From Pseudomonadales bacterium (GTDB lineage Bacteria; Pseudomonadota; Gammaproteobacteria; Pseudomonadales; Azotimanducaceae), in NCBI GenBank assembly GCA_016763855.1, contig JAESSY010000108.1:1-52890 (forward strand): a DNA stretch of 52,890 bases, written 5' to 3'. The notes under the pieces are model-generated. The model was not told the origin of the DNA and searched no databases. It saw nothing but the letters and a program-made list of their open reading frames with translations. How positions within the stretch are numbered: the stretch's first letter is position 1; each line of letters opens with the position of its first letter. Shown here piece after piece: positions 41,862 to 50,967 of this stretch. Made by a program: the position numbers and the translations under genes.

Positions 41862-42203
41862 CTATAGTTTTTGTTCGATGATGATTTTGACTTGTTCGAA
41901 TTCTTCAATGATTTTCGACGAGGCTTTTCGTGCACCATCGAAATCCAATGCTCTCGCCAAATCTTCTACAGATGCACAAAATCCCGCTAAGATGTGGGCG
42001 CCCATATTGAGACTACTTCCTTTAAATCCATGGGCTACATCTCTTATTTTATTTAGATCTTGGAGGATAAAAGCGTGATCAAGGGCATCCAATTTGGCTT
42101 GGGAATCCACTAGATAAGTTTCAAGCAGTACAGAAAAGTCGTCTTCCATGATCTCTTGCAACTCAATCATGATTGCATGATCTATATGTTCATTCTGACC
42201 CAT
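41862..42203 (-). CDS. Histidine phosphotransfer protein (HptB-like)
   Basis: About 113 residues from an ATG near 42203. An upstream TTG/GTG-type start would overlap the preceding gene by 23 bp, but AGGGGGTG sits right before this ATG. Seen: the HPt helix with the phosphorylated His in VAHGFKGSSLNMGAHILAG and a second helix ending in IIEEFEQVKIIIEQK. In Pseudomonas HptB passes phosphate to HsbR. Gene order STAS, RR-phosphatase, HPt, fliK supports the same pathway here. Confidence 0.85.
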   Translation of the reverse strand: MGQNEHIDHAIMIELQEIMEDDFSVLLETYLVDSQAKLDALDHAFILQDLNKIRDVAHGFKGSSLNMGAHILAGFCASVEDLARALDFDGARKASSKIIEEFEQVKIIIEQKL

Positions 42204-42213
42204 CACCCACCCC

Positions 42214-43917
42214 CTACGCTTCACGCTGCCAGTCAAAATAGGCTTCTACTTCATTGCCTTTGCCAAAATATTCAATTTTTTGACACAAGGTCTTTAAAAG
42301 TTGGATACCCCTACCATGCAAACTAGCGTCATCGCTTGACGATGAAATCGCTTCATTGTCGTAGAGAAATCCAATCCCACTGTCTTCTACGTGAAAACGT
42401 AAACGACCTCCAGAATCCATGGGTAGATGCTCAAACGTAAACTTAACCCATCCATCTTTCAGGCGGGACAATCCATCTTCACGTAACTTGTAATATTCAA
42501 CAAAACCATTGGGATCTGCTTTTAGATTAGAATCTAAACCCATCACGCCATGCTCTAGTGCATTTGAATAAAGTTCTGCGAGTACCGTATATAGTGTCCC
42601 GCTGTGAGGCCTGAGCCCCGGTACTTCCATCAGCAGATGGAGGAGAAGCGGTAGTGGATTAAAGTCCCTTAGGGTGGCAGGACCTAACTGATATGTCATG
42701 CTCCAGTCTGTAGGACCTGAAACCGCACCCATTTCCAGTTCGATTTGATCTGCATGCACCAGTTCACTATCGATCATCATGAATTCGAGCATAGTGATAT
42801 CGTCATCACGACCAACTCGATCAAAATAGTGAGTGACGTCATCATTAATGGTGTCAAACAAACAATCTAAATCAGTATTATTCAGAAACAGATTCTTTAA
42901 ACGTTCTTCACCATACATTTCTGCCTCTTCATTTCTCGCTTCATGAATGCCATCAGACCAAAGATAAAAACGATCACCAAGGCCCATTTGCACCTCAACA
43001 CAAGTGTCATCAAATCCTTTTGAACTCAAAACACCAATAGGAAGATGCTTGCTCTCAAATATCTCCATTTCCCCATTGGTTCGAATGAGATAACAATCCG
43101 GAAGACCGCCCAACCAAACCGTTAAGGACTGTTTTTTGAAATTGATATCAGCCATTCCTGCACAACAGAACACATTGACTGGCAGAATAGCTTTTAATTT
43201 TAGATTAATTTCCCTCAGAATATCTTTGATGCCAAAACCTTTTGCAGACATCCCGTAGAAAATTTCTGCTAAGGGCATAGCGCCTATCGCAGCAGGTAAA
43301 CCGTGGCCCGTAAAATCACCCAGTAATATATGCATACCACCAGAAGGTTTGTACGCGGCCAAAAGCACATCGCCATTAAAAACCGCGAGTGGCGATAAGA
43401 GAAATTTTAGATTAGTGGCTTTCAAGCAACCTGCGTGAGCGACATTGTCAAACACCGCTTTGGCTACCCGTTGTTCTTCTAACAAATAGGTATTGTTTTG
43501 AGCAATTTGATCTCTTTGTTGCTGCAAAGTTTGGTGCATTTGCCGCATTCGTTGAAAAGCATGAATCTTGGCATCAAGAATGACATTGTTATAGGGTTTG
43601 CTTAGAAAATCATCTCCTCCCGCATCAAGACAGCTAGCAAGGGACGTTGCATCCGTCAGGGAAGTGAGAAATATGATGGGGATAAGCTCTTCGCCGGCCA
43701 GACACTTTATGAGTCTAGCTGCTTCGAACCCATCTAATTCCGGCATGATGGCATCAAGCAAAACTAGATGGGGGCGACATTCAGTAAATAGATCAACTGC
43801 CTCTTGTCCATTGGTTGCCTGCACGACCTCATGGCCTTGCTTCTTCAAAATAGTGCAGAGTATTAATCTGTCAGTAGCATTATCATCCGCAACTAATATT
43901 TTTAATGATTCAGTCAT
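42214..43917 (-). CDS. Response regulator with PP2C phosphatase and HATPase domains (HsbR-like)
   Basis: 567 residues. Seen: a receiver domain with D11-D12, D55 and K107; an SpoIIE/PP2C phosphatase domain from about 160 to 380 with LLGDFTGHGLPAA (D201), LWSDGIHEA (D322) and RVGRDDDITML; and an anti-sigma-type HATPase domain from about 410 with LAELYSNALEHG, VEDSGIGF and GRGIQLL. HsbR both dephosphorylates and phosphorylates the STAS partner HsbA, depending on the receiver state. This controls FlgM or diguanylate cyclase activity in Pseudomonas. Confidence 0.9.
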   Translation of the reverse strand: MTESLKILVADDNATDRLILCTILKKQGHEVVQATNGQEAVDLFTECRPHLVLLDAIMPELDGFEAARLIKCLAGEELIPIIFLTSLTDATSLASCLDAGGDDFLSKPYNNVILDAKIHAFQRMRQMHQTLQQQRDQIAQNNTYLLEEQRVAKAVFDNVAHAGCLKATNLKFLLSPLAVFNGDVLLAAYKPSGGMHILLGDFTGHGLPAAIGAMPLAEIFYGMSAKGFGIKDILREINLKLKAILPVNVFCCAGMADINFKKQSLTVWLGGLPDCYLIRTNGEMEIFESKHLPIGVLSSKGFDDTCVEVQMGLGDRFYLWSDGIHEARNEEAEMYGEERLKNLFLNNTDLDCLFDTINDDVTHYFDRVGRDDDITMLEFMMIDSELVHADQIELEMGAVSGPTDWSMTYQLGPATLRDFNPLPLLLHLLMEVPGLRPHSGTLYTVLAELYSNALEHGVMGLDSNLKADPNGFVEYYKLREDGLSRLKDGWVKFTFEHLPMDSGGRLRFHVEDSGIGFLYDNEAISSSSDDASLHGRGIQLLKTLCQKIEYFGKGNEVEAYFDWQREA

Positions 43918-43947
43918 GGAAAAAAACTGTCATCCCTTAAACTGATC

Positions 43948-44253
43948 TCAGTTGATCGAAAATAACTGTTCGAAATTCGAGATGGTTAGGATCTTTTTTA
44001 CATCATTATTGCAATTGATGATTTTAATATTGGCTGTGTCCCCACCCGCATGATCTCTGAGTAGAAGTAGCATTCCCAGTGCAGAACTATCGAGATACGT
44101 TGTCTCTTTCATATCAACACAGTATTCATCCGGGTCTTGTTCAGTTTTCTCATATGATTCTCTAAAATCCTGATGAGCACTAAAATCAAAACGTCCTTCG
44201 ATGTTGATTGTCAGAGCACGGCCATCTTCTGAAGCTGAAGCCCAAATCGACAT
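43948..44253 (-). CDS. STAS anti-sigma factor antagonist (HsbA-like)
   Basis: 101 residues. Seen: INIEGRFDFSAHQDFRESYE at the start and TTYLDSSALGMLLLLRDHA, with S56 at the position phosphorylated in HsbA and SpoIIAA. It is the expected substrate of the phosphatase/kinase encoded 30 bp downstream. Its promoter, if separate, lies in 44254-44346. Confidence 0.88.
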   Translation of the reverse strand: MSIWASASEDGRALTINIEGRFDFSAHQDFRESYEKTEQDPDEYCVDMKETTYLDSSALGMLLLLRDHAGGDTANIKIINCNNDVKKILTISNFEQLFSIN

Positions 44254-44466
44254 TTTATATCCCCATTCTTAGTAAATTGAGTTTGATATATCCTATAGAT
44301 ATAGAATAGACCAGTATTGAAGCTTTCCAAGTAAATCCACTTATTTTTACGACCTTGCCTTCATTGAACCTCTTTGGAGGGGAACTCTTAGCAGCTTTTC
44401 CGCTATTTTAGCCAAAGGCAGCACCTCATCCACGGCATCTAGTTTGACAGCTGATCCAGGCATACC

Positions 44467-45450
44467 CTACACCACACTCGATGCTTCATTTTGAACAATT
44501 GTGTAGACACCCTTATCATGAAGACTCTTGAGACCAGCTGCCCCATCAGCGCCCATCCCGGTCAATATGACCGCGATCATTTCATTCGGCTGAAGCTTCG
44601 AAAGTAAAGAATTGAACATGACATCTACAGCAGGACGGTGCCTGTTTACCTTCGGGCTATTTTCTAGCCTACAACGATAGGCCCCCGGGCTTCCGGCAAG
44701 GAGTATATGGCGATTACCTGGCGCGACATAAGCCGTACCCCTTAAAATGGGTTGATTGTTTTTAGCTTCAACAACCGTCATCTGACAACAATCATTTAGT
44801 CTACTTGCAAAGGAAGCTGAAAAACTTTCTGGGATATGTTGAACAATCAATACGGGGGGTGAATCTGCAGGTAAATCTTGCAGTACTACTTTGATAGCTT
44901 CTGTTCCTCCAGTTGATGCACCAATTGCAATAATGTGCGCGAATCCATCTGCAGCCCTGATCTTCTTTTTTACAGTACTGTTTATTGCATTAGCCTTTTC
45001 TACAACTCTTGGCTTAGCTATTGGTTTTGGCGCAGACAATCCAAAAACATTTGCATTGGAAGCTAATCGAATTTTTTCCTGCACTTCAAGCGCGAAACCA
45101 CTAATATCCCCTTTAAGCGTTGCACTGGGCTTGGCAATAAAGTCTATAGCTCCAAGCTCTAAAGCTCTTAACGTCACATTACTCGATTTGGTCGTTAAAG
45201 TTGAAACCATGACTACAGGCATGGGGCGCAAGCGCATCAAGTTTTCTAGAAAGGCAATCCCATCCATTTTCGGCATTTCTACATCTAAGGTCAGAACATC
45301 TGGATGCAATTGCTTAATTTTATCTCGAGCCTCGAAGGGATCAACGGCTGTACCGACCACCTCAATATCATCGTTCATATTGAGGGCAGTCGTTAGTATC
45401 TGCCGAATTAAAGCGGAATCATCCACTATCAGAACGCGAATCTTTTTCAT
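44467..45450 (-). CDS. cheB: Chemotaxis methylesterase CheB, C-terminus cut by in-frame TAG
   Basis: 327 residues. Seen: a receiver with D10-D11 and D56, a linker, and the methylesterase domain with S179 in GASTGG, H205 in VQHIPESF and D302 in LTGMGADG, the catalytic triad. It ends NEASSVV-TAG (stop at 44467-44469). The same frame then reads GMPGSAVKLDAVDEVLPLAK and on for 39 codons to TAA at 44347-44349, exactly the normal CheB C-terminus. The lost helix is part of the fold, so activity or stability may be reduced. No other cheB is in the window. Confidence 0.93.
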   Translation of the reverse strand: MKKIRVLIVDDSALIRQILTTALNMNDDIEVVGTAVDPFEARDKIKQLHPDVLTLDVEMPKMDGIAFLENLMRLRPMPVVMVSTLTTKSSNVTLRALELGAIDFIAKPSATLKGDISGFALEVQEKIRLASNANVFGLSAPKPIAKPRVVEKANAINSTVKKKIRAADGFAHIIAIGASTGGTEAIKVVLQDLPADSPPVLIVQHIPESFSASFASRLNDCCQMTVVEAKNNQPILRGTAYVAPGNRHILLAGSPGAYRCRLENSPKVNRHRPAVDVMFNSLLSKLQPNEMIAVILTGMGADGAAGLKSLHDKGVYTIVQNEASSVV

Positions 45451-45477
45451 ACTAGAGTCCTTCTCTATCCTGCGTTC

Positions 45478-46125
45478 CTAAAAAAGTTCAATCGAACCTT
45501 CTGCGGGTGTTGTATTCACTTTCTTAGCATATGCTCGCTCTCTGTTGTATAAAGTATCGCTGGTCACGCGGTTTAGCCTTCTCACTCTGCACGCTCCCGT
45601 ATCTGGGAAATACAATACTTTTCTTGGTGCTCTACCACCAAGATCCTCAGCAACAATTTCCAAACCTTCATCCTTAAGATAGGTGCGAACAAATTCAATA
45701 TTTCGCCCACCAATATCTGTCATATTCTCCAGAACCTGGCCACCGCCAAACAACTTGACCTCAAGATAGCCTCGTTTACCGCCGCGTTTAAGAATTTCGT
45801 TGATTAACGCCTCCATAGCCCAATTTCCGTACCGAGTTACAAGGGCATCACCTCCCCAGCCGTGGGAATGTTGACTATCCTGTGGAAGCATAAAGTGATT
45901 CATGCCGCCAATGCCTTTTACTCGATCCCTGATACAGGCTGCAACACAAGATCCAAGTACTGTGACAACCATTTCTCCATGGACGCTTACATAGAGTTCC
46001 CCAGGTAATATTTTTGCTGCATGGACCCCTTGGCTTTTATCCCAATAACGATTTATTTGCTCAAAACCAGCCAGAACCGGAGGCGGAGGAGGAATTGCTG
46101 AATTTACCGCTAATCCTTTCATCAT
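45478..46125 (-). CDS. cheD: Receptor glutamine deamidase CheD
   Basis: 215 residues. Seen: the catalytic C60 in VTVLGSCVAACIRD and H77 in GGMNHFMLP, then RYGNWAMEALINEI, KLFGGGQVL and RNIEFVRTYLKDEG. CheD deamidates glutamines of chemoreceptors and can bind CheC. No cheC is seen. It sits between cheR and cheB as in many gammaproteobacterial sets. Confidence 0.93.
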   Translation of the reverse strand: MMKGLAVNSAIPPPPPVLAGFEQINRYWDKSQGVHAAKILPGELYVSVHGEMVVTVLGSCVAACIRDRVKGIGGMNHFMLPQDSQHSHGWGGDALVTRYGNWAMEALINEILKRGGKRGYLEVKLFGGGQVLENMTDIGGRNIEFVRTYLKDEGLEIVAEDLGGRAPRKVLYFPDTGACRVRRLNRVTSDTLYNRERAYAKKVNTTPAEGSIELF

Positions 46126-46143
46126 GCTTAGACCTGAATCTTC

Positions 46144-47028
46144 CTATTTACGCTTATAAATTGTTTTCCCCAGAGGGGAAAACTTTTTGGACACATTGTG
46201 TAAACTTTCTGAATGACCGATATAAAGATGGGCATCTTCTGCCATTTTAAGATGCACTTTATCAAACAGCGTACGCTGGGTTTCTTTATCAAAATAGATA
46301 ATCACATTTCGACAAAAAACAATATCGAACACGCCTTTCATCGGCCATGGCTTAAGTAAATTCAACTGTTTGAAACTGATCAGATCTTTCAGTGAATCAC
46401 TGACCTCAACACTATCGTCAGAAATCTTCTTAAACCAACGTTTCTTCCTTGCCTGGGGTATGCCCTCAATCCTTTCAAGTTTGTACCTGCCCGCTCTTGC
46501 AGTCTCTAGTACATTCGAATCAATATCAGTAGCTAGTATCTTAATGTCCCAACCAGAATTCTCAGCAAAGGCCTCTCGCATGACCATGGCAATTGAATAG
46601 GGTTCTTCTCCTGTCGAGGCAGCGGTGCACCAAACCCGAACTCGCTTATCATTTAGATGAATCTTACGAAGTAGCGGTATAGTCACTTCCTTCAAATGGA
46701 CAAAATGATGATCTTCGCGAAAGAAGGAAGTCAGATTGGTAGTAATGGCATTGAGAAAGCTTCTAAACTCGTTATCGATGTCTCTCTTAACATAATGTAA
46801 ATATTCGTCAAAATCTTTAAGCTTCAAATCTCGAATGCGGCGAGCCAAACGGCTGTATACCATTTCCTGCTTGGTATCATTCAGGACGATACCGCTTTCT
46901 TTATAGGCAAGCCCCGAAATCAACTTGTAATTTGATCCTGACATAGGGAATTCACGATCCAAAAAGACATCGCTACCTTTAACTATTTTAGGATCAAAAC
47001 TTTCACGAATAACAGCTCGACTAGTCAT
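46144..47028 (-). CDS. cheR: Chemoreceptor methyltransferase CheR
   Basis: 294 residues. Seen: the N-terminal helical domain (YSRLARRIRDLKLKDFDEYL), TNLTSFFREDHHF, and the SAM-binding fold with WCTAASTGEEPYSIAM, LATDIDSNVL and FDIVFCRNVIIYF. It methylates glutamates of chemoreceptors. The first 28 residues look unlike CheR, and the Met at 46942-46944 is an alternative start. Confidence 0.94.
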   Translation of the reverse strand: MTSRAVIRESFDPKIVKGSDVFLDREFPMSGSNYKLISGLAYKESGIVLNDTKQEMVYSRLARRIRDLKLKDFDEYLHYVKRDIDNEFRSFLNAITTNLTSFFREDHHFVHLKEVTIPLLRKIHLNDKRVRVWCTAASTGEEPYSIAMVMREAFAENSGWDIKILATDIDSNVLETARAGRYKLERIEGIPQARKKRWFKKISDDSVEVSDSLKDLISFKQLNLLKPWPMKGVFDIVFCRNVIIYFDKETQRTLFDKVHLKMAEDAHLYIGHSESLHNVSKKFSPLGKTIYKRK

Positions 47029-47036
47029 AAAGAAAC

Positions 47037-47594
47037 TTAAGTATTTGAATCATTAGTAGCACCCAAAAGTGCTTCCTTCACTTCTGAGATCCCTGAGAAG
47101 TCATCCTGGGTAAGAAGCTCGTCCATATCCAATAAAATGACCATCTTCTCCCCAACGCTTACGAGACCTCTGATACATTGAATCTTACTGCCACTACCAA
47201 TCTCGGGATTAGGACTCAGCTGGCCAGCTTCAAGTGTGTGTACATCCGAAACTTCATCTACAACGATACCAATTTCTCTATCACCCTTCTCAGAGGAAAC
47301 TTGCAAAACTAGGATAACTGTTAGCGGACCGTATTCAATTGCAGGCATTCCAAAACATTGTCTTAAATCAATAATGGGTACAATTGTACCTCTCAAGTTG
47401 ATCACTCCACGTACATGGGCAGGTGATCTTGGAATCGAGGTTGCAGACTCCCAAATCTTTATTTCTTTAACGATTAGAATATCCACACCGTACTCTTCAT
47501 CGTTCATGATAAAGGTTAGGAATTGCTCAGGATCAACAGCTTTATCCGTATTTTCTACCCAGTCCTGATCGAGTTCTGCCTCTATTGCGCTCAT
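47037..47594 (-). CDS. cheW: Chemotaxis adaptor CheW (fliJ-side set)
   Basis: 185 residues. Seen: FLTFIMNDEEYGVDILIVKE, RSPAHVRGVINLRGTIVPII, REIGIVVDEVSDV and KMVILLDMDELL. The N-terminal and C-terminal extensions are acidic. It belongs with the cheA downstream of cheY at 49708-50070. Confidence 0.95.
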   Translation of the reverse strand: MSAIEAELDQDWVENTDKAVDPEQFLTFIMNDEEYGVDILIVKEIKIWESATSIPRSPAHVRGVINLRGTIVPIIDLRQCFGMPAIEYGPLTVILVLQVSSEKGDREIGIVVDEVSDVHTLEAGQLSPNPEIGSGSKIQCIRGLVSVGEKMVILLDMDELLTQDDFSGISEVKEALLGATNDSNT

Positions 47595-47633
47595 TCATTG
47601 TCTCCCATGTTTAATCTCTATGTCCGGAGTTCT

Positions 47634-49682
47634 TTACGCAGCAACACCCGCATAATTTAGGTATTTTTCAGCCAACTTAACCACACCAGGGATATCTAAT
47701 ATTAATGATATTGTTCCGTCACCCAATATTGTTGCGCCGGAAATTCCGCCTACACTTTGATAATTAGATTCCAGACTTTTGATCACCACCTGTTGCTGCG
47801 CCAACAACTCATCCACCATTAAACCTACTTTCATCTTTTCACTTTCAACGACTACAATGAGAGAATCTTTTAAATGGCGACTATCGGGTTCGATACCAAA
47901 GGTTTCGTACAAAGGGATTATAGGAATGAATTCATCCCTCAGCTTAAGCACATCGTTGGCGCCAACGACTTTATTAACTTGATTCGCATCTGCGGATAAT
48001 GATTCAACAATGGACACCAGAGGAAAAATATAAATTTCCTTGCCCACTCTGACTAATTGACCATCAAGGATAGCCAACGTGAGAGGCAAGGTAATAGTAA
48101 AGGTCGATCCGACACCAGGCTCACTTTTTACTGAGACAGTTCCGCCTAAACTTTGTATGTTTCGACGGACTACATCCATACCTACGCCACGGCCCGAGAC
48201 GTCTGTTACAACTTCAGCTGTTGAAAATCCTGGCTGGAATATCAGATCGTTAATTTGATCCTGAGTTAAAGCTTCGTTCTCACTAATGACACCATTTTCA
48301 ATCGCTTTAGCTCTTATTTTTTCTTTATTTAGACCTGCACCGTCGTCACTAATTTCGATTACGACATTACCGCCTTGATGGAAGGCTTCAAGGTTGATAG
48401 TGCCGGTTTCTGGCTTACCCGCTTTTCTCCTCAACTCGGGTAATTCTATTCCATGATCCAGAGAATTCCTAAGCAGGTGAACAAGGGGGTCACCTATTTT
48501 TTCCATCACCGTCTTATCAAGCTCAGTGTTCTCTCCTTTGAGAACCAGCTCAATCTTTTTGTCCAACTGTCGACTCATATCTCTTACCATTCTCGGGAAA
48601 CGGCTAAGCGTAAAACTAATGGGCAACATTCGAATTCGCATTACGCTCTCATGCAATATCGCTACATTTCGTTCCAGATCTTGTAGTCCTTCCTGAAGCT
48701 TACCCAGCTTGTCAAATGTAAACTCTTCACCTATTTGGCCTAACATTGATTGAGTGATAACCAGTTCACCCACCATATTGATCATGGTATCTATTTTATC
48801 TATATCAACCCGAATAGATCCGAACTCCTTAGCATTACGAGCAGCTGGTTTTGCTTTTTTATCTTCCTTTATCGGAGCTTGTGTTTCTATTTTTGGAACA
48901 GCAGCTTTTAGCGTTTCCTGCTTTGATGCTTCAGTATCGATTGCTTCAGATTTAGGACTATCTTGCTCAATTGAGTCATTCCCAAGACTAGTGAGTACTA
49001 TTTCAGCTTCATCCTCAATCCATTCAAACACTTCAGTAATACTTTCTTTGGAGATGTTGTCACCTGTGACTTCTATTTCCCAACTAAAGTAACAGAGTTC
49101 TACATTCATCCCTGCAAACGACGGCATCTCATCAGTGATGCTGGTAATACGCACTTTTCCTAGCGCTTCCAATTGCCAAAACATTCGCAAGGGTTCATTA
49201 CCTGTTCTCAGAATATGTGATTCAGGCTTGAATTTGATTAACCAACCCGTATTGGTTTCACTCGATGTTTTCTGATCTACCGCGTCAACTGATTCAGAAC
49301 CTAAAATTATTTCAAACTGAGTTCGTAACTCAGAAGCTTGAGCTTCGTCAACTTCCTCTTTGTTCTGTAAGCCCTGAAGAAGATCTCTCAAACAATCAAC
49401 TGATTGTAAAAACAAATCAACTTCTTCCTGATTAATGCTTCGGGTTCCTGCACGAACTTCATCTAACAAAGTCTCTATTACATGTGTGAACTCAGCGACT
49501 ACATTGAAACCGAAGGTAGCACTTCCACCCTTAATTGAATGGGCAGCTCTAAAGATTGTGTTAATTATTTCATCGTCAATGTCAGCAATATCAAGCTCTA
49601 ATAAACCAGACTCCATCGTATCCAAGCCTTCGAAGCTTTCTTCAAAGAAGACTTGATGAAATTGCGACAAATCAATAGACAT
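47634..49682 (-). CDS. cheA: Chemotaxis histidine kinase CheA (fliJ-side set)
   Basis: 682 residues. Seen: P1 with H48 in FRAAHSIKGGSATFGF, a middle domain around 150-230 (WLIKFKPESHILRTG, LCYFSWEIEVTGDN) like a CheY/CheB-docking domain, P3 (DTMINMVGELVITQSML), P4 (LLRNSLDHGIELPELR, DDGAGLN, QPGFSTAEVVTDVSGRGVG) and P5. It differs clearly from the cheA at 26297-28402, so it is not a recent copy. Confidence 0.95.
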   Translation of the reverse strand: MSIDLSQFHQVFFEESFEGLDTMESGLLELDIADIDDEIINTIFRAAHSIKGGSATFGFNVVAEFTHVIETLLDEVRAGTRSINQEEVDLFLQSVDCLRDLLQGLQNKEEVDEAQASELRTQFEIILGSESVDAVDQKTSSETNTGWLIKFKPESHILRTGNEPLRMFWQLEALGKVRITSITDEMPSFAGMNVELCYFSWEIEVTGDNISKESITEVFEWIEDEAEIVLTSLGNDSIEQDSPKSEAIDTEASKQETLKAAVPKIETQAPIKEDKKAKPAARNAKEFGSIRVDIDKIDTMINMVGELVITQSMLGQIGEEFTFDKLGKLQEGLQDLERNVAILHESVMRIRMLPISFTLSRFPRMVRDMSRQLDKKIELVLKGENTELDKTVMEKIGDPLVHLLRNSLDHGIELPELRRKAGKPETGTINLEAFHQGGNVVIEISDDGAGLNKEKIRAKAIENGVISENEALTQDQINDLIFQPGFSTAEVVTDVSGRGVGMDVVRRNIQSLGGTVSVKSEPGVGSTFTITLPLTLAILDGQLVRVGKEIYIFPLVSIVESLSADANQVNKVVGANDVLKLRDEFIPIIPLYETFGIEPDSRHLKDSLIVVVESEKMKVGLMVDELLAQQQVVIKSLESNYQSVGGISGATILGDGTISLILDIPGVVKLAEKYLNYAGVAA

Positions 49683-49707
49683 AGTTTGCTTCCCGGCTTA
49701 ACTCAGC

Positions 49708-50070
49708 TCAACCCAAAACTTTCTTTATCGTGCTTAAGAGCTGATCGGGATTAAATGGCTTCACTATCCAACCAGTAGCACCAGCTGCTCGTCCTTCAGT
49801 CTTCTTGTCCATACCAGATTCGGTTGTTAGCATAAGGATGGGGACAAATTTGTAATTCGCCAAACCCCTTAGCTCTTTCGTTAATTCAATACCATCCATA
49901 TTTGGCATATTGACATCGGTCAATACCAGATCACAGTCATTTTCTTTTGCCAACTCCAGCGCTTCAACACCATCACTTGCCTCGACGACATCAAAACCAC
50001 CTCCCTTTAACGTAAAAGCCACCATTTGTCGCATTGAGGCTGAATCATCTACAGCCAATATCCTAGTCAT
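49708..50070 (-). CDS. cheY: Response regulator CheY (fliJ-side set)
   Basis: 120 residues from the ATG at 50068-50070, chosen because AGGAG lies 8 bp upstream; the frame is open to 50091. Seen: D8-D9 in ILAVDDSASMRQM, LVLTDVNMPNMDG with the phosphorylated Asp, MLTTESGMDKK and the lysine in WIVKPFNPD. This looks like the short CheY of methylation-type chemosensory sets rather than the motor CheY. It overlaps the upstream STAS gene by 8 bp. Confidence 0.92.
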   Translation of the reverse strand: MTRILAVDDSASMRQMVAFTLKGGGFDVVEASDGVEALELAKENDCDLVLTDVNMPNMDGIELTKELRGLANYKFVPILMLTTESGMDKKTEGRAAGATGWIVKPFNPDQLLSTIKKVLG

Positions 50071-50380
50071 CTCTTTGCTCCTGATCATCAAGGCCCACCT
50101 TTTTTGTTAGACCAAGAAAAGTGAATATTTGTAAAATGGTATCTGAAGGTTCTATCCAATCAACCTTCAGGTGAAGTTTACTTGCTTCGTCGTAAAACGC
50201 GCTTAGTACTTGAGCCCCTGCAGTATCTATTTTTTCGACATCAGCACCCATGAGTTTAATTTCCTGGCCCGATGCCAGAGCATCTTCCAGAGACAAATGC
50301 AAAGCTTCAGCACTGGATATATCAAGCCGTTCACTAAGTTCGACTTTAAAATTTTGAGCCACAGTTTCTGACATATTCAT
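50063..50380 (-). CDS. STAS-domain protein of the second chemosensory set
   Basis: 105 residues. Seen: VELSERLDISSAEALHLSLE and KIDTAGAQVLSAFYDEASK, an STAS fold with Thr (not Ser-Ser) in the usual phosphorylation spot, then ILQIFTFLGLTKK. Such small MlaB-like STAS proteins head cheY-cheA-cheW operons in many gammaproteobacteria; their role is not established. It is distinct from the STAS protein at 43948-44253. Confidence 0.82.
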   Translation of the reverse strand: MNMSETVAQNFKVELSERLDISSAEALHLSLEDALASGQEIKLMGADVEKIDTAGAQVLSAFYDEASKLHLKVDWIEPSDTILQIFTFLGLTKKVGLDDQEQRDD

Positions 50381-50496
50381 TACTACTTCAGGTTCTTCTT
50401 CTACTAATAGTAGACCTTGAATCTCAGCTTGCTAGGAAGCGAGATTAAAATTTAATTCTCGACAGGCTCCCAGGTAGGGGGTGTCGCTTAAAGAAG

Positions 50497-50922
50497 CTAT
50501 GAAAAGGGGTTCTTAGCCTGACTCGCAAATTCGTCGAGTTCCCCCTGTTCTCTGCTTTGCCGTACTTTTTCCAGTTTTTTTGCCCACTTTTCCTTTAACT
50601 TTTCTATGGATTTCCGCTCAACACGACGATCCAACCAGTTTTCTTTTTCCCTTAACATCGAGATTCTTGTAATTTCTAGTTGTTGTTCTTGTATATCAAT
50701 GACCTCACTCAACTGAAAAAGAAATTGACGTGTTGACTGAAACTGGGAAGGCGAAATTCTCGCTTCAGCTTTTTGATGATAGTCAGAACGAAATTCACAG
50801 AGCTCTTCGAGCTTAGACTGATTGGAATCAAGTACTTTTTGCGCATCAACATAAAGGAATGCAGCATCCTTTTCTTTAACTTCAGCAAGTTTAAGTACAC
50901 TGTGTAAACCTTCTTTCGCCAT
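50497..50922 (-). CDS. fliJ: Flagellar export chaperone FliJ
   Basis: 141 residues, almost entirely one coiled coil (AEVKEKDAAFLYVDAQKVLD, SQFQSTRQFLFQLSEV, EQQLEITRISMLREKENWLD). FliJ is the stalk-like subunit of the FliI ATPase and binds FlhA. It follows fliI by 45 bp. Confidence 0.9.
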   Translation of the reverse strand: MAKEGLHSVLKLAEVKEKDAAFLYVDAQKVLDSNQSKLEELCEFRSDYHQKAEARISPSQFQSTRQFLFQLSEVIDIQEQQLEITRISMLREKENWLDRRVERKSIEKLKEKWAKKLEKVRQSREQGELDEFASQAKNPFS

Positions 50923-50967
50923 TAACTATTTTCCACTTCAAGAACACATTTTTCAGGAAATCATCGA

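Noticed and set aside
50381-50496. Inverted repeats and possible promoter before the second chemosensory set
   Set aside because: AT-rich symmetric stretches are present, but no sigma-54, sigma-28 or convincing sigma-70 pair was found.
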